Shown piece by piece: positions 29,240 to 37,432 of a stretch of DNA of 54,775 nt. The position numbers and the translations under genes are program-made. The stretch's first letter is position 1. Each line of letters opens with the position of its first letter. The notes beneath the pieces were generated by a model. That model saw nothing but the letters and a program-made list of their open reading frames with translations. It was not told the origin of the DNA and made no database searches. The stretch is from Gammaproteobacteria bacterium (GTDB lineage Bacteria > Pseudomonadota > Gammaproteobacteria > Pseudomonadales > Azotimanducaceae), in the NCBI GenBank assembly GCA_026713185.1, contig JAPOOX010000187.1:1-54775 (forward strand), in the 5' to 3' direction.

Positions 29240-29268
29240 ACACGAAATTTCGTGTTCTCATGAAATTT
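29240..29268. promoter_or_regulatory. Composite palindromic operator upstream of the sigma-54 activator
   Basis: A perfect 16-bp palindrome, ACACGAAATTTCGTGT (29240-29255), is followed after two bases by the partial copy TCATGAAATTT (29258-29268). The same arrangement recurs at 32652-32680. It is the likely binding site of the regulator encoded just downstream and would allow autoregulation. A further half-site, TTTCGTGT, is at 29312-29319. Confidence 0.75.
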
Positions 29269-29350
29269 GGCAGAAAAGCAGTTGAGAATGTTCAACCCGT
29301 GAGCCTGTCCGTTTCGTGTCATCTTGAGGGTGTTTTCAACCGCATGGGCA

Positions 29351-29402
29351 TAGCGAAATCTCGTGTAAAAACCATTTATCGTAATTACACGAAATATCAT
29401 GT
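29351..29402. promoter_or_regulatory. Two degenerate copies of the same operator
   Basis: TAGCGAAATCTCGTGT (29351-29366) and ACACGAAATATCATGT (29387-29402) resemble the palindrome at 29240. The facing half-sites TCGTGTAA and TTACACGA are inverted around 29361-29392. The second copy covers an ATG at 29399, which argues that this ATG is promoter DNA and that the regulator starts later. No convincing -24/-12 element was found here, and the remaining part of 29115-29458 holds no gene. Confidence 0.6.
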
Positions 29403-29458
29403 ATATTGATCTGCCAATTGGATTTCTGTGCCTGTTTTGGCCCTATCGAGGCATTCAC

Positions 29459-32400
29459 GTGAACTTACCGAATGAGATCCACTCCTCAGAGACGCACATC
29501 AAGGAGTTGGCAGCCCTGTTCGCAGGCAGCTTTTCCATCGACTGGATCCAGGAACTCACAGGACACAAGGCATCCACGGTGCTGTTGGCATTGGAAGAGG
29601 GTGTCCAGAAAGGCTGGCTCCTGAGGGAATCGCCAGGCTGTTTCCGCTTTGCCGACTCGGATTGCAGGCAGCAGGCTCTGACCTGCCTGGGTGAAGACGA
29701 CAGGAAACATTATCACCGGCAGATCGCCGAATTGCTGCAATCCCAGGCACAGGATGGCAACCGCGAACATGCCGAACTCGCGCACCATCTCATGGCCATG
29801 GAGCCGGATCTGTCCAACTGCGAGAAGCTATTGGAGACCGGTCAAGTTCTGTATCGCGGGCTTCAACACCAGACTGCCTTGCAATGTTTTCACTTCCTCA
29901 TCGAAACACTCGATGCAGTTGAGCCTGATGAATTGGCTGATCGCCTCTATGCCGATGCAGTGTACTGTTACTGCCGACTCTTCACCGGCCTGCAGGACAG
30001 CGCATGGATCGTCGCTGCCATCGAGGCGGCACTGGTGAGAGCGCAACATCTTCCTGCTTACCCGAGGACAGCTTTGCTACTCCTGCACAAGTCGTTTTAC
30101 GAGTTCTGGAGCGGGGATAAAAGCCGCGCTTTCAAGAGCTTTGAAGTGGGATGGCAGTTGGTCGAAAACCAGGACGACCCCACGATTCAGCGACAGGCCC
30201 TGCATCTTCGTATGTTCTTCCTGTGGCAACGCGGTCAAATTCGCGACGTCGTGCAGGCCTATGAGGCGATCAGACCCAACGTGGCACGCTACCCACGAAC
30301 CGGCACTCCCATCCTGGTGACCACCATGCTCGGTAACTGTTATGTCTGGCTCGGTCAGGTCAGCGTGGGTATCGGCCTGCTCAACTCGCAGTATGAACAG
30401 TGCCGCGAGGATGGCGATTCGCTAGGCATGGTGCAGGTTGCTTATGGTCTTGCCCGGTCACTCATCGATATCGGACAACCCGGGCAGGCTATCGCCGTCA
30501 TCGAGAAGGCCATGAAGGAAAGCCACTCGGCGCCGATGCCCTTTCTCGAGGACTCGATTCACGGCATCCTCGCGTTCGCCTATGCTGCGGCAGGGGATCT
30601 ACAGCGGTCAATCGAGCAGCTGAAACTCGTTCGTGAATCGCCTGCCGGTGGATATGGCGGAAACGTTGGATACCTCATAATGTTCCTCCAGGCACTCAAT
30701 GATGGACCTCTGCACGAGGAGATACGTCACGAGATTGCACAGTTTCTTGCCCAGCCAGAAGAGACCACGAACGTTCAATCGCCGGGGTATGTTCATCTTC
30801 TCCAGGCACTGATCATGCGGCGTGAAGGCCAGCCGCTTGCAGCGATCGACGAACAACTGATGCTGGCACTGGAGTATTTCGAGCGGTCCGGTTACCTGAT
30901 TGATCATGCGAAAACACAACTTCTTCTGGCACGCATCAGGTTGCAGCAGGGAAAAGGTAACGAGGACAGCACCCGCAAACTCGTGGCGCAGGCCAGTGCT
31001 TTCCTTGAGCCCATTAATCCGGGTTGGATTTCCGATGATCTCAGAGCGCTGCAGGATGGACACCAGGAGCCACAGAGTCTGCTTGAGTCCACCATCATGC
31101 TCAGCCAGGAGATCCTCGGGATCATGGATTTCAGGGAACTGGCACGGCGCATTCTTACGACCATCAACCGTCTGACGGGCGCGGAACGTGGCGCATTATT
31201 CACTGCCAGAGATTACCCTACGAACCAGGACCTTGACCTCAAGGCAACGGTGGTGCTGACCAGGGACGACGCTGAAGCCAGGTATTTCGCCGACGCCTGG
31301 ACCATCATTCAGCGAGTCGCGGAGACCGGTATCGCGGAATTCGTCGACTTTACCGACGCCCGCGAGCATCAAATCGGAGACCTTGATATGCGGCAGCGAA
31401 TCCGGTCTTGCTTCTGCCTCCCCTTGCAGATCCGTGGTCAGCTGATCGGTGTTCTCTATCACGACAACTGCCTGCTCCCGTGCCAGGCCAATGCCGACAG
31501 CCTGGGCGACCTCAGCCACTTCGTCGCCATGGCTGCAATAACACTCGACAATGCCGAGGCCTACGAGAAGATCGAAAGCCTGAATCAGCAACTCAGCAAG
31601 GAAAAAGACTACTTCATCGAGCAGGTCAACCAGATCGGTCCGTATGAGGACTTCATCGGCGCCAGTCCGGCCATACGCAAGGTGTTTGCGCAGATCCAAA
31701 GGGTTGCGGAATCAGACTCGACGGTGCTGGTTCTGGGCGAAACCGGTGCAGGCAAGGAACAGGTGGCCTGGGCCATTCACCACGCAAGTACACGTCGAGA
31801 AGGCCCCTTCATCCGCGTCGACTGCAACAGCTTGTCGGAATATCTGATCAGCAGTGAGATGTTCGGCCACGAACAGGGTGCATTCACCGGTGCTCTGAAA
31901 AGGCACATTGGCCGGTTCGAACTGGCTGATCGCGGCACTATATTTCTGGACGAGATTGGCAATCTGCCGATGAACATTCAGACTGCACTGCTCCGAGTCC
32001 TGGACACACACGAATTCCAGCGGGTGGGTGGCACTACCACGATCCGATCGGATTTTCGCCTGATCACTGCGACCAACGTGAATCTGGAGGAAAAAGTGCG
32101 GGAGGGCAGCTTCCGCGAAGATCTCTTTTATCGACTCAATGTCTATCCAGTCACCGTTCCCCCACTGCGGGACCGGCCCGAGGACATATCGCTTCTGGCA
32201 CATTACTTCCTCACCAAATTCGGTGGGGATGCAGTTAAACCCATCGACCGCATCGACGAGTCAACACTGGCAAAACTGATCGAATACCCATGGCCCGGGA
32301 ACGTTCGCGAACTCAAGAATATTATTGAGCGGGGAGCACTCCTGAGTACGGCGCCCTATCTCAGGCTGCCCGAACTGCAACCCGGCGGCGAGGCGCCAGC

Positions 32401-32593
32401 AGAACCGAGTACGGAAAATATGACCCTCAAAGCACTCGAACGTCATCATATCATGCGAACGCTGGAGAGAACGCATGGCAAAATCCAGGGCCCGGGAGGC
32501 GCCGCCGAATGCCTCGGTCTGCACGGCAATACCCTGCGCTCGAGGATGAAGAAACTCGGGATCGTGCGCGCCATGACCCTGATCGAGGACTGA
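29459..32593 (+). CDS. Sigma-54-dependent transcriptional activator with TPR-like and GAF sensor region
   Basis: A 1044-residue enhancer-binding protein. The N-terminal part resembles the winged-helix domain seen after ATPase modules in large signalling proteins, then helical TPR-like repeats (about 90-540), a GAF domain (about 560-710) with a short coiled coil (LNQQLSKEKDYF), the AAA+ domain with GETGAGKE, the sigma-54-contacting GAFTGA loop (GAFTGALKRHIGRFELA), DRPEDI and PWPGNVRELKN, and a Fis-type helix-turn-helix at the end. GTG 29459 is chosen because GAGG lies seven bases upstream; the ATG at 29399 lies in an operator-like palindrome. It probably activates the receptor gene that follows. 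Confidence 0.88.
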   Translation: MNLPNEIHSSETHIKELAALFAGSFSIDWIQELTGHKASTVLLALEEGVQKGWLLRESPGCFRFADSDCRQQALTCLGEDDRKHYHRQIAELLQSQAQDGNREHAELAHHLMAMEPDLSNCEKLLETGQVLYRGLQHQTALQCFHFLIETLDAVEPDELADRLYADAVYCYCRLFTGLQDSAWIVAAIEAALVRAQHLPAYPRTALLLLHKSFYEFWSGDKSRAFKSFEVGWQLVENQDDPTIQRQALHLRMFFLWQRGQIRDVVQAYEAIRPNVARYPRTGTPILVTTMLGNCYVWLGQVSVGIGLLNSQYEQCREDGDSLGMVQVAYGLARSLIDIGQPGQAIAVIEKAMKESHSAPMPFLEDSIHGILAFAYAAAGDLQRSIEQLKLVRESPAGGYGGNVGYLIMFLQALNDGPLHEEIRHEIAQFLAQPEETTNVQSPGYVHLLQALIMRREGQPLAAIDEQLMLALEYFERSGYLIDHAKTQLLLARIRLQQGKGNEDSTRKLVAQASAFLEPINPGWISDDLRALQDGHQEPQSLLESTIMLSQEILGIMDFRELARRILTTINRLTGAERGALFTARDYPTNQDLDLKATVVLTRDDAEARYFADAWTIIQRVAETGIAEFVDFTDAREHQIGDLDMRQRIRSCFCLPLQIRGQLIGVLYHDNCLLPCQANADSLGDLSHFVAMAAITLDNAEAYEKIESLNQQLSKEKDYFIEQVNQIGPYEDFIGASPAIRKVFAQIQRVAESDSTVLVLGETGAGKEQVAWAIHHASTRREGPFIRVDCNSLSEYLISSEMFGHEQGAFTGALKRHIGRFELADRGTIFLDEIGNLPMNIQTALLRVLDTHEFQRVGGTTTIRSDFRLITATNVNLEEKVREGSFREDLFYRLNVYPVTVPPLRDRPEDISLLAHYFLTKFGGDAVKPIDRIDESTLAKLIEYPWPGNVRELKNIIERGALLSTAPYLRLPELQPGGEAPAEPSTENMTLKALERHHIMRTLERTHGKIQGPGGAAECLGLHGNTLRSRMKKLGIVRAMTLIED

Positions 32594-32651
32594 TTTATTT
32601 CACTGTGAATGGCAGCGCCGGGTAAGTGCGACTGAAAGAGTTATGCTGAAA

Positions 32652-32680
32652 ACACGATATATCGTGTATTCATGATATCT
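32652..32680. promoter_or_regulatory. Enhancer site (UAS) ahead of the TonB receptor
   Basis: A perfect 16-bp palindrome, ACACGATATATCGTGT (32652-32667), followed after two bases by TCATGATATCT (32670-32680). By hand it agrees with the 29240-29268 site in 23 of 29 positions, including the same spacing. Its centre is about 127 nt ahead of the start point predicted from the -24/-12 promoter, the usual distance for an enhancer-binding protein. Confidence 0.78.
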
Positions 32681-32759
32681 CATATCACTGAGTCCCTAAC
32701 GACGGTTGGTTGGACACGCTAAGTGCCTGAAACTTAATGGCATTGCAACGGATTTCCAG

Positions 32760-32776
32760 TTGGCCCGCTATTTGCT
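32760..32776 (+). promoter_or_regulatory. Sigma-54 (-24/-12) promoter of the TonB receptor gene
   Basis: TTGGCCCGCTATTTGCT fits the sigma-54 consensus: GG at 32762-32763, ten bases, then GC at 32774-32775, with TTGCT intact. The predicted start point is near 32787, giving a leader of about 120 nt to the receptor ATG. The rest of 32594-32908 holds the enhancer site and no convincing gene. Confidence 0.8.
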
Positions 32777-32908
32777 TTTTCCGAAAAGGGAGAGGCTCGT
32801 CCGCCTCAAAGAATTGTGCCCGGGGATTGCCGTGATCGGGGAGAATCCATCCGTGAATCTTGCCGGCACTGCACGAACAGCAATAACACTGTGAGGGAGT
32901 AACATATT

Positions 32909-35425
32909 ATGGTCACATTCATCCATGCATTGATAACGAGCCGACTGACGCGGATGTTACCAATGTCGTTTTTCCTGATGCCAGTCGGTAGCACTTTGGC
33001 TGAAGAAGATGCCGGGGAAGCGGGGAGTTCTACCGGTACCGGCATAGAGGAAATCGTCGTGTCGGCAACCTTCCGCGACACCAAACTGATGGATACACCC
33101 ATTTCCATCTCTGCCCTCGACGAGACAGCTTTGCAGAACAAGGGCTACGTCAACATACGGGATCTGTACCTGTCGCTGCCATCTGTGTCCTATAAGAGCA
33201 ATGCCTCTACTTACAATAACATATCCATTCGCGGCTTGACCTCGCCGCAGAGCGGAGGATCCACCATCGGTGTGTATGTCGACAACATTCCGGTCACCGA
33301 GTCGCGCACGGGTGGCAGACAGAGCAGCGGGCTTGGATTCGATCTGGCTCGCGTCGAAGCCCTGAAAGGGCCGCAAGGCACTCTTTATGGCGAAGGCTCC
33401 CTCGGCGGACTGATCCGCTACATCAGCAACGATGCCAATCCCAACGAGTTCGACCTGGTGGTCAATGGCACACTGGAGTCAAACCATGAGAGTGATGATT
33501 TAAGCAGCCGCACCAGCCTCGTGATCAACATCCCTCTGATCCAGGACGTCCTGGGTGTGCGTCTGGGTGGTTTCTTTCACGATACTGCCGGCTTCCTTGA
33601 TACTGACGCGCCACGCAACCAGAAGGATGTGAACAGCTCCGAGAGCAGCGGCGGGCGTATCAAGATCAACTGGCTCGCCACCAGTTGGCTGCAGGTGGAA
33701 GCGTCCTACAACTATTCGGACCACCAGGCCGAGGGACCCAGCCTTGCACACCATCCCTTTGGCACAGATTTGCTTACCGACCCGAATTTCCCTAATTCCA
33801 GCGGCGATAGCGAGGAGCAATCCAACCTGACCTTCGAGTTTGAATTGCCTGGTGTGAATGTCACCAGTTCCTTTTCCCATTTCACCCGTGAAACCTTTCT
33901 TTTCGAGCAGACCGCTCCGCGTTTTGCAAATCCGTCACAACACCTTTTCAACTGCGTTGCGGCGGACCAGGGTCGGCTCGAGCCCCCCATTTTTAACCCC
34001 TTCGCGGCATTTGGTGTAGGTGACGTTACCTTCTGTGCCTTCTTTGTGCCCGTCGCCTTTTCCCCCTACCCTATTGATGCGGTGGCGACCAGTTATGGCG
34101 CCACGACGCTCTTGAACCAAGAGATCAGCAGGGACGTGCTCGAGATTCGCGCCCTGTCAAGCGACCTGGATAGTGCCTGGCGCTGGACGGCAGGCATCTT
34201 TGCCAAGGAAGGCACCGAAATCAATGGCAAGGACACCCCCGATTCGGTGGGCCTCGAGGCTGGTTTGCGTCCCGAATTCGAAGATCTGCGCGATGATGTG
34301 GTTGCCTTTTGGCATAGTATCGGTTTTTTCGGTGTGGCAACCCTGTTCGAGCTGGACGAAGTGGCAGTCTACGGTGAACTCACCTATCGCCTCACCGACC
34401 AGATCGACCTTACAGGGGGTCTACGCGTCTCGCGAACGACCAAGCGCACTGGCGCCCGGGAGGATCTCAAGACAACTGAGGTGGAAGATGAACTGGTATC
34501 GCCAAAACTGAGTATTTCCTGGCGGCCGAACGATGGCACGCTGGTCTATGGGACGGTAACCCAGGGCTTTCGTCCCGGGTTTTTCAATACCGGTGTGGTG
34601 TCGCAGATCGGGCGCGTACAGACTGCACTTGACAGCGGCGCACCGTACACCGGACTGGTTCCCTTTGCAGTGCAACCCGCTGGTGACCGCAATGGGGATG
34701 GCGTCGTCGATGGCGAGGATGCACAGCTATTCCTGGACGCATACCAGCCGTTGGTTACCCAGGAAGGTGACGAAGTTCTCGCTTATGAGATCGGTCTCAA
34801 GACCCGGTTATTCGATGATCGTGTCACCCTGGTCGGCGCCCTGTTCTACAGCGACTGGAAGAACACCTACCTGGATCTTCAGGAACCTGAGCTTGCCGCT
34901 GGTGGTTTTGGTCAATTTAACTATACCCGGAGTGCCGGGAATGCGCATAACACGGGTCTGGAACTGGATACGGTGTTCCGGGTCAGCGACAACCTGACCC
35001 TGTCATTGGGCGGTGATTATCTCCGCGACGCCGAATTGGACACCGTGCCGGCTAATACCTGGAATGCGGTCACTAACACACCCGTATTACCTGGTAACCG
35101 GCTGCCTAACGCGCCGAAATACAAGGTGATCGCAAGCCTGGCCTATGACATGGCGTTGCCGCGCGGCATGAACGGGACGGTGCTGATTGATTATTACCGC
35201 ATACCCTTCTCGTTTAACGGCGTGACCAACGAGGTCGAGACACCTGGCTACTACATGTTGAACGGACGGTTTACGGTGAATACAGCCGATGGGGACTGGC
35301 GCTTCTCGGTATTCGGCAAGAACCTGACCAATGAAGTAATCGAGTATGAAAGCAACGAATCCGGCATTGGCTACGGTCATCCTCGTACCATCGGCGTGGA
35401 GTTCACCTGGAACAAGCCCCAGTGA
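32909..35425 (+). CDS. TonB-dependent outer membrane receptor (sigma-54-controlled)
   Basis: An 838-residue receptor: signal peptide (about 1-31, ending STLA-E), TonB box IEEIVVSA near residues 46-53, plug domain with SIRGLTSP, VEALKGPQGTLYGEGSLGG, and a beta-barrel whose last residues (TIGVEFTWNKPQ) keep the aromatic C-terminal strand. The ligand is unknown. An Asp-rich EF-hand-like loop, DRNGDGVVDGED, lies at residues 593-604. The ATG has GAGGGAG nine bases upstream. It heads a same-strand run of catabolic genes and has a sigma-54 promoter and enhancer. Confidence 0.9.
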   Translation: MVTFIHALITSRLTRMLPMSFFLMPVGSTLAEEDAGEAGSSTGTGIEEIVVSATFRDTKLMDTPISISALDETALQNKGYVNIRDLYLSLPSVSYKSNASTYNNISIRGLTSPQSGGSTIGVYVDNIPVTESRTGGRQSSGLGFDLARVEALKGPQGTLYGEGSLGGLIRYISNDANPNEFDLVVNGTLESNHESDDLSSRTSLVINIPLIQDVLGVRLGGFFHDTAGFLDTDAPRNQKDVNSSESSGGRIKINWLATSWLQVEASYNYSDHQAEGPSLAHHPFGTDLLTDPNFPNSSGDSEEQSNLTFEFELPGVNVTSSFSHFTRETFLFEQTAPRFANPSQHLFNCVAADQGRLEPPIFNPFAAFGVGDVTFCAFFVPVAFSPYPIDAVATSYGATTLLNQEISRDVLEIRALSSDLDSAWRWTAGIFAKEGTEINGKDTPDSVGLEAGLRPEFEDLRDDVVAFWHSIGFFGVATLFELDEVAVYGELTYRLTDQIDLTGGLRVSRTTKRTGAREDLKTTEVEDELVSPKLSISWRPNDGTLVYGTVTQGFRPGFFNTGVVSQIGRVQTALDSGAPYTGLVPFAVQPAGDRNGDGVVDGEDAQLFLDAYQPLVTQEGDEVLAYEIGLKTRLFDDRVTLVGALFYSDWKNTYLDLQEPELAAGGFGQFNYTRSAGNAHNTGLELDTVFRVSDNLTLSLGGDYLRDAELDTVPANTWNAVTNTPVLPGNRLPNAPKYKVIASLAYDMALPRGMNGTVLIDYYRIPFSFNGVTNEVETPGYYMLNGRFTVNTADGDWRFSVFGKNLTNEVIEYESNESGIGYGHPRTIGVEFTWNKPQ

Positions 35426-35487
35426 TCTGATCGGGTTTTCTCATCGGCAAAAAGTGGGCACACAGTCCCCTTTTTGCCTGAGATCAC
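35422..35487 (+). terminator. Long hairpin at the end of the receptor gene
   Basis: GTGATCT 35422-35428 pairs with AGATCAC 35481-35487, and inside it GGCAAAAAG 35446-35454 pairs perfectly with CTTTTTGCC 35470-35478, extended by GGG/CCC. The structure begins on the receptor stop codon. There is no U-tract after it, so partial termination or protection of the receptor mRNA 3' end are both possible. The rest of 35426-35588 holds no gene. Confidence 0.5.
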
Positions 35488-35588
35488 TCGGATCAGTCAG
35501 GCCAACCTGATTCGATATTGATAATCACACTGGAATCGTATCATCACTTCGCATCTGATTTTTTGTTCGCACCCAGAGGAGACTGGAC

Positions 35589-36446
35589 ATGTTGAAATTA
35601 AGTGACGAACAACGGGGAAACTTCGATACTGATGGTTACCTGCATCTTGAAGGGGCACTCAATCCTGATGAGGTGAGTTTCTTCATCAGCGAGATGGAGC
35701 GTATACGCCAGATTCCTGGATTTGAGCCTTCCACCGATCCGGAACTGCCGATTGGTCACTATCAGTGGCAGGAACATTCCAGGAATCAGGCAGTGAACGG
35801 GTTCATGGATCGCCATGATCTACTGCCGTATCACCATGCGTTTATCGATCTGATCGACCGGACGCCTGTTTTCGATTACATCGTTGACATCATGGGTTCC
35901 AACATCCTGTACAGCTTGAGCCAGGCGATTTGCCGGGAACCATCGGAGAGCTTTCCCGGCTACACCCATACAGATGGTGGTGAGTCGCTGCGAATGATTC
36001 GACCCTCTTCGTCATCACCACCGATCGCTATGAAGGCGATGTACCTCTTAACTGATGTTACCGAACGCGACAGTGGCAATCTCACGGTATTCCCCGGTAG
36101 CCATATGCGTCAAATCCCGGACCCGGAGGATCATGAAACAACACCTTACTCACAGGGAGCCGCGCAGCTTATGGGTAAGGCAGGAGATGCCTATCTGTTT
36201 CCTCATTCGCTTTGGCATGGGCCCTGTAAGAATCTGTCGAATCGGTCTCGTAAAGTCATTGTCTACAATTATTGTCAGTTGTGGGTGCGCTCCTACGACC
36301 ACAACAATATCCCCGAGGTGGCGCAGTGCTGTTCCCCCCGGCAGCGTCGGTTGCTGGGCGATCTGGGTTACGACTTTATCCCGGGATCACACTTTTATGT
36401 ACCCAGGGATCAGCAAGAGGTGATCCATAACCAGCAGAACCTGTAG
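35589..36446 (+). CDS. Phytanoyl-CoA dioxygenase (PhyH) family protein
   Basis: A 285-residue Fe(II)/2-oxoglutarate dioxygenase. The metal triad is His127 and Asp129 in YTHTDGGESL and His210 in SLWHGPCKNLS, with the 2-oxoglutarate-binding Arg expected at SNRSRKVIVYNY. Members hydroxylate acyl-CoA or small natural products. AGAGGAG lies upstream of the ATG. It starts 163 nt after the receptor and 15 nt before the esterase, so substrate hydroxylation ahead of hydrolysis is plausible. Confidence 0.88.
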   Translation: MLKLSDEQRGNFDTDGYLHLEGALNPDEVSFFISEMERIRQIPGFEPSTDPELPIGHYQWQEHSRNQAVNGFMDRHDLLPYHHAFIDLIDRTPVFDYIVDIMGSNILYSLSQAICREPSESFPGYTHTDGGESLRMIRPSSSSPPIAMKAMYLLTDVTERDSGNLTVFPGSHMRQIPDPEDHETTPYSQGAAQLMGKAGDAYLFPHSLWHGPCKNLSNRSRKVIVYNYCQLWVRSYDHNNIPEVAQCCSPRQRRLLGDLGYDFIPGSHFYVPRDQQEVIHNQQNL

Positions 36447-36461
36447 AGTAAGGGAGAAAAA

Positions 36462-37367
36462 ATGATTGAAGGGAAGCCGGTTACCATTCCAGGTGCAATC
36501 AGTTTTACTGTCGATTCAAAGCACGTTAATGATCTGTTTGAAATTCAGGTTTTTCAACCACCACCCTTTCCAAAAGCTGCAAGCGACATGGGCGTTAAAC
36601 TTCCCGATGCTTTTAGGATTCTCTACACACTCGATGCCAACATGGGCTTTGCGAGTGTTGTTGCGAATACAAGTATCCTGCCCGGAGACCCGGATGGTGG
36701 TCCTTCCGAGTTTTTGATTGTCGTTGGGATCGGCTATCCCGTCGATGCTGGAGAGGAATCCAAAGTCGCTGTATTACGGGCTCGCGATATGACACCACCC
36801 GGCACTCCCGAGCCTCCCGAAATGGAGATGTTCATGCAGATGGCCAATGGCCTGGAAGTGGGGTTCGGGCAAGCGGACAAATTCCTTCAGTTCCTGGAAG
36901 ATGAACTCGATCCGCTTATCAGAAGGGAATTTCCCTGCCTGCAGGACAAAGCCGGCTTGTTTGGCTTCTCATATGGCGGGCTGTTCGCACTCTACGCTTT
37001 ATTTTCACGTTCACCGATGTTTGATCGTTACATTATCGGGAGTCCCGCATCGGTCATGGAGGGGGACCCGATTCTTGAATATGAGGAACGCTGCTGGACC
37101 CGGAGCCGTGAACTGAATGCCGAAGCATATATCACGCTGGGTTCGCTGGAGCGAACCTCGGTTCTTTCCGGACTTCAACTTTTGGCGGCCAACTATGACA
37201 AGCTGATCGCCAGACTCGAAGAACGTAAATACAAGGGTCTCGATTGGAGCGCACAGGAATTCGAGAACGAGTCTCACATGTCTTATGTGAATCTCGCTCT
37301 CAGCCACGGTCTTCGGAGACTGTTTCCGGGCCAACCAGGTCCCGTAATGAACGATGTTCGGAATTAG
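36462..37367 (+). CDS. Alpha/beta hydrolase, putative esterase D family
   Basis: A 301-residue serine hydrolase with the nucleophile elbow GFSYGG (Ser170), similar in layout to the putative esterase family that includes enterochelin esterases such as IroE and Fes. There is no obvious signal peptide, so it probably acts in the cytoplasm. The C-terminal His is likely in NESHMSYVNLALSHGLR. Neighbourhood with a TonB receptor makes a role in opening an imported ester plausible. Confidence 0.8.
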   Translation: MIEGKPVTIPGAISFTVDSKHVNDLFEIQVFQPPPFPKAASDMGVKLPDAFRILYTLDANMGFASVVANTSILPGDPDGGPSEFLIVVGIGYPVDAGEESKVAVLRARDMTPPGTPEPPEMEMFMQMANGLEVGFGQADKFLQFLEDELDPLIRREFPCLQDKAGLFGFSYGGLFALYALFSRSPMFDRYIIGSPASVMEGDPILEYEERCWTRSRELNAEAYITLGSLERTSVLSGLQLLAANYDKLIARLEERKYKGLDWSAQEFENESHMSYVNLALSHGLRRLFPGQPGPVMNDVRN

Positions 37368-37432
37368 AATCAATGGGAAGTGCGAAAGTAACAAGTATCA
37401 AGGCATAAGGCACAAGTAATGAGAGGAAAATC

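Noticed and set aside
29200..29400. A 66-codon minus-strand frame in the regulator's upstream region
   Set aside because: It runs through all operator copies and has no domain or ribosome site.
29437..29453. A second possible -24/-12 element (TTGG with GC ten bases later) ahead of the activator
   Set aside because: The -12 half lacks TTGC and the element would overlap the ribosome binding site of the regulator.
32706..32894. A 62-codon plus-strand frame before the TonB receptor
   Set aside because: It covers the -24/-12 promoter and leader and has no protein-like features.
35445..35461. GG-N10-GC pattern within the hairpin after the receptor gene
   Set aside because: The -12 half is a poor match and the bases are part of the perfect hairpin stem; no enhancer copy is nearby.
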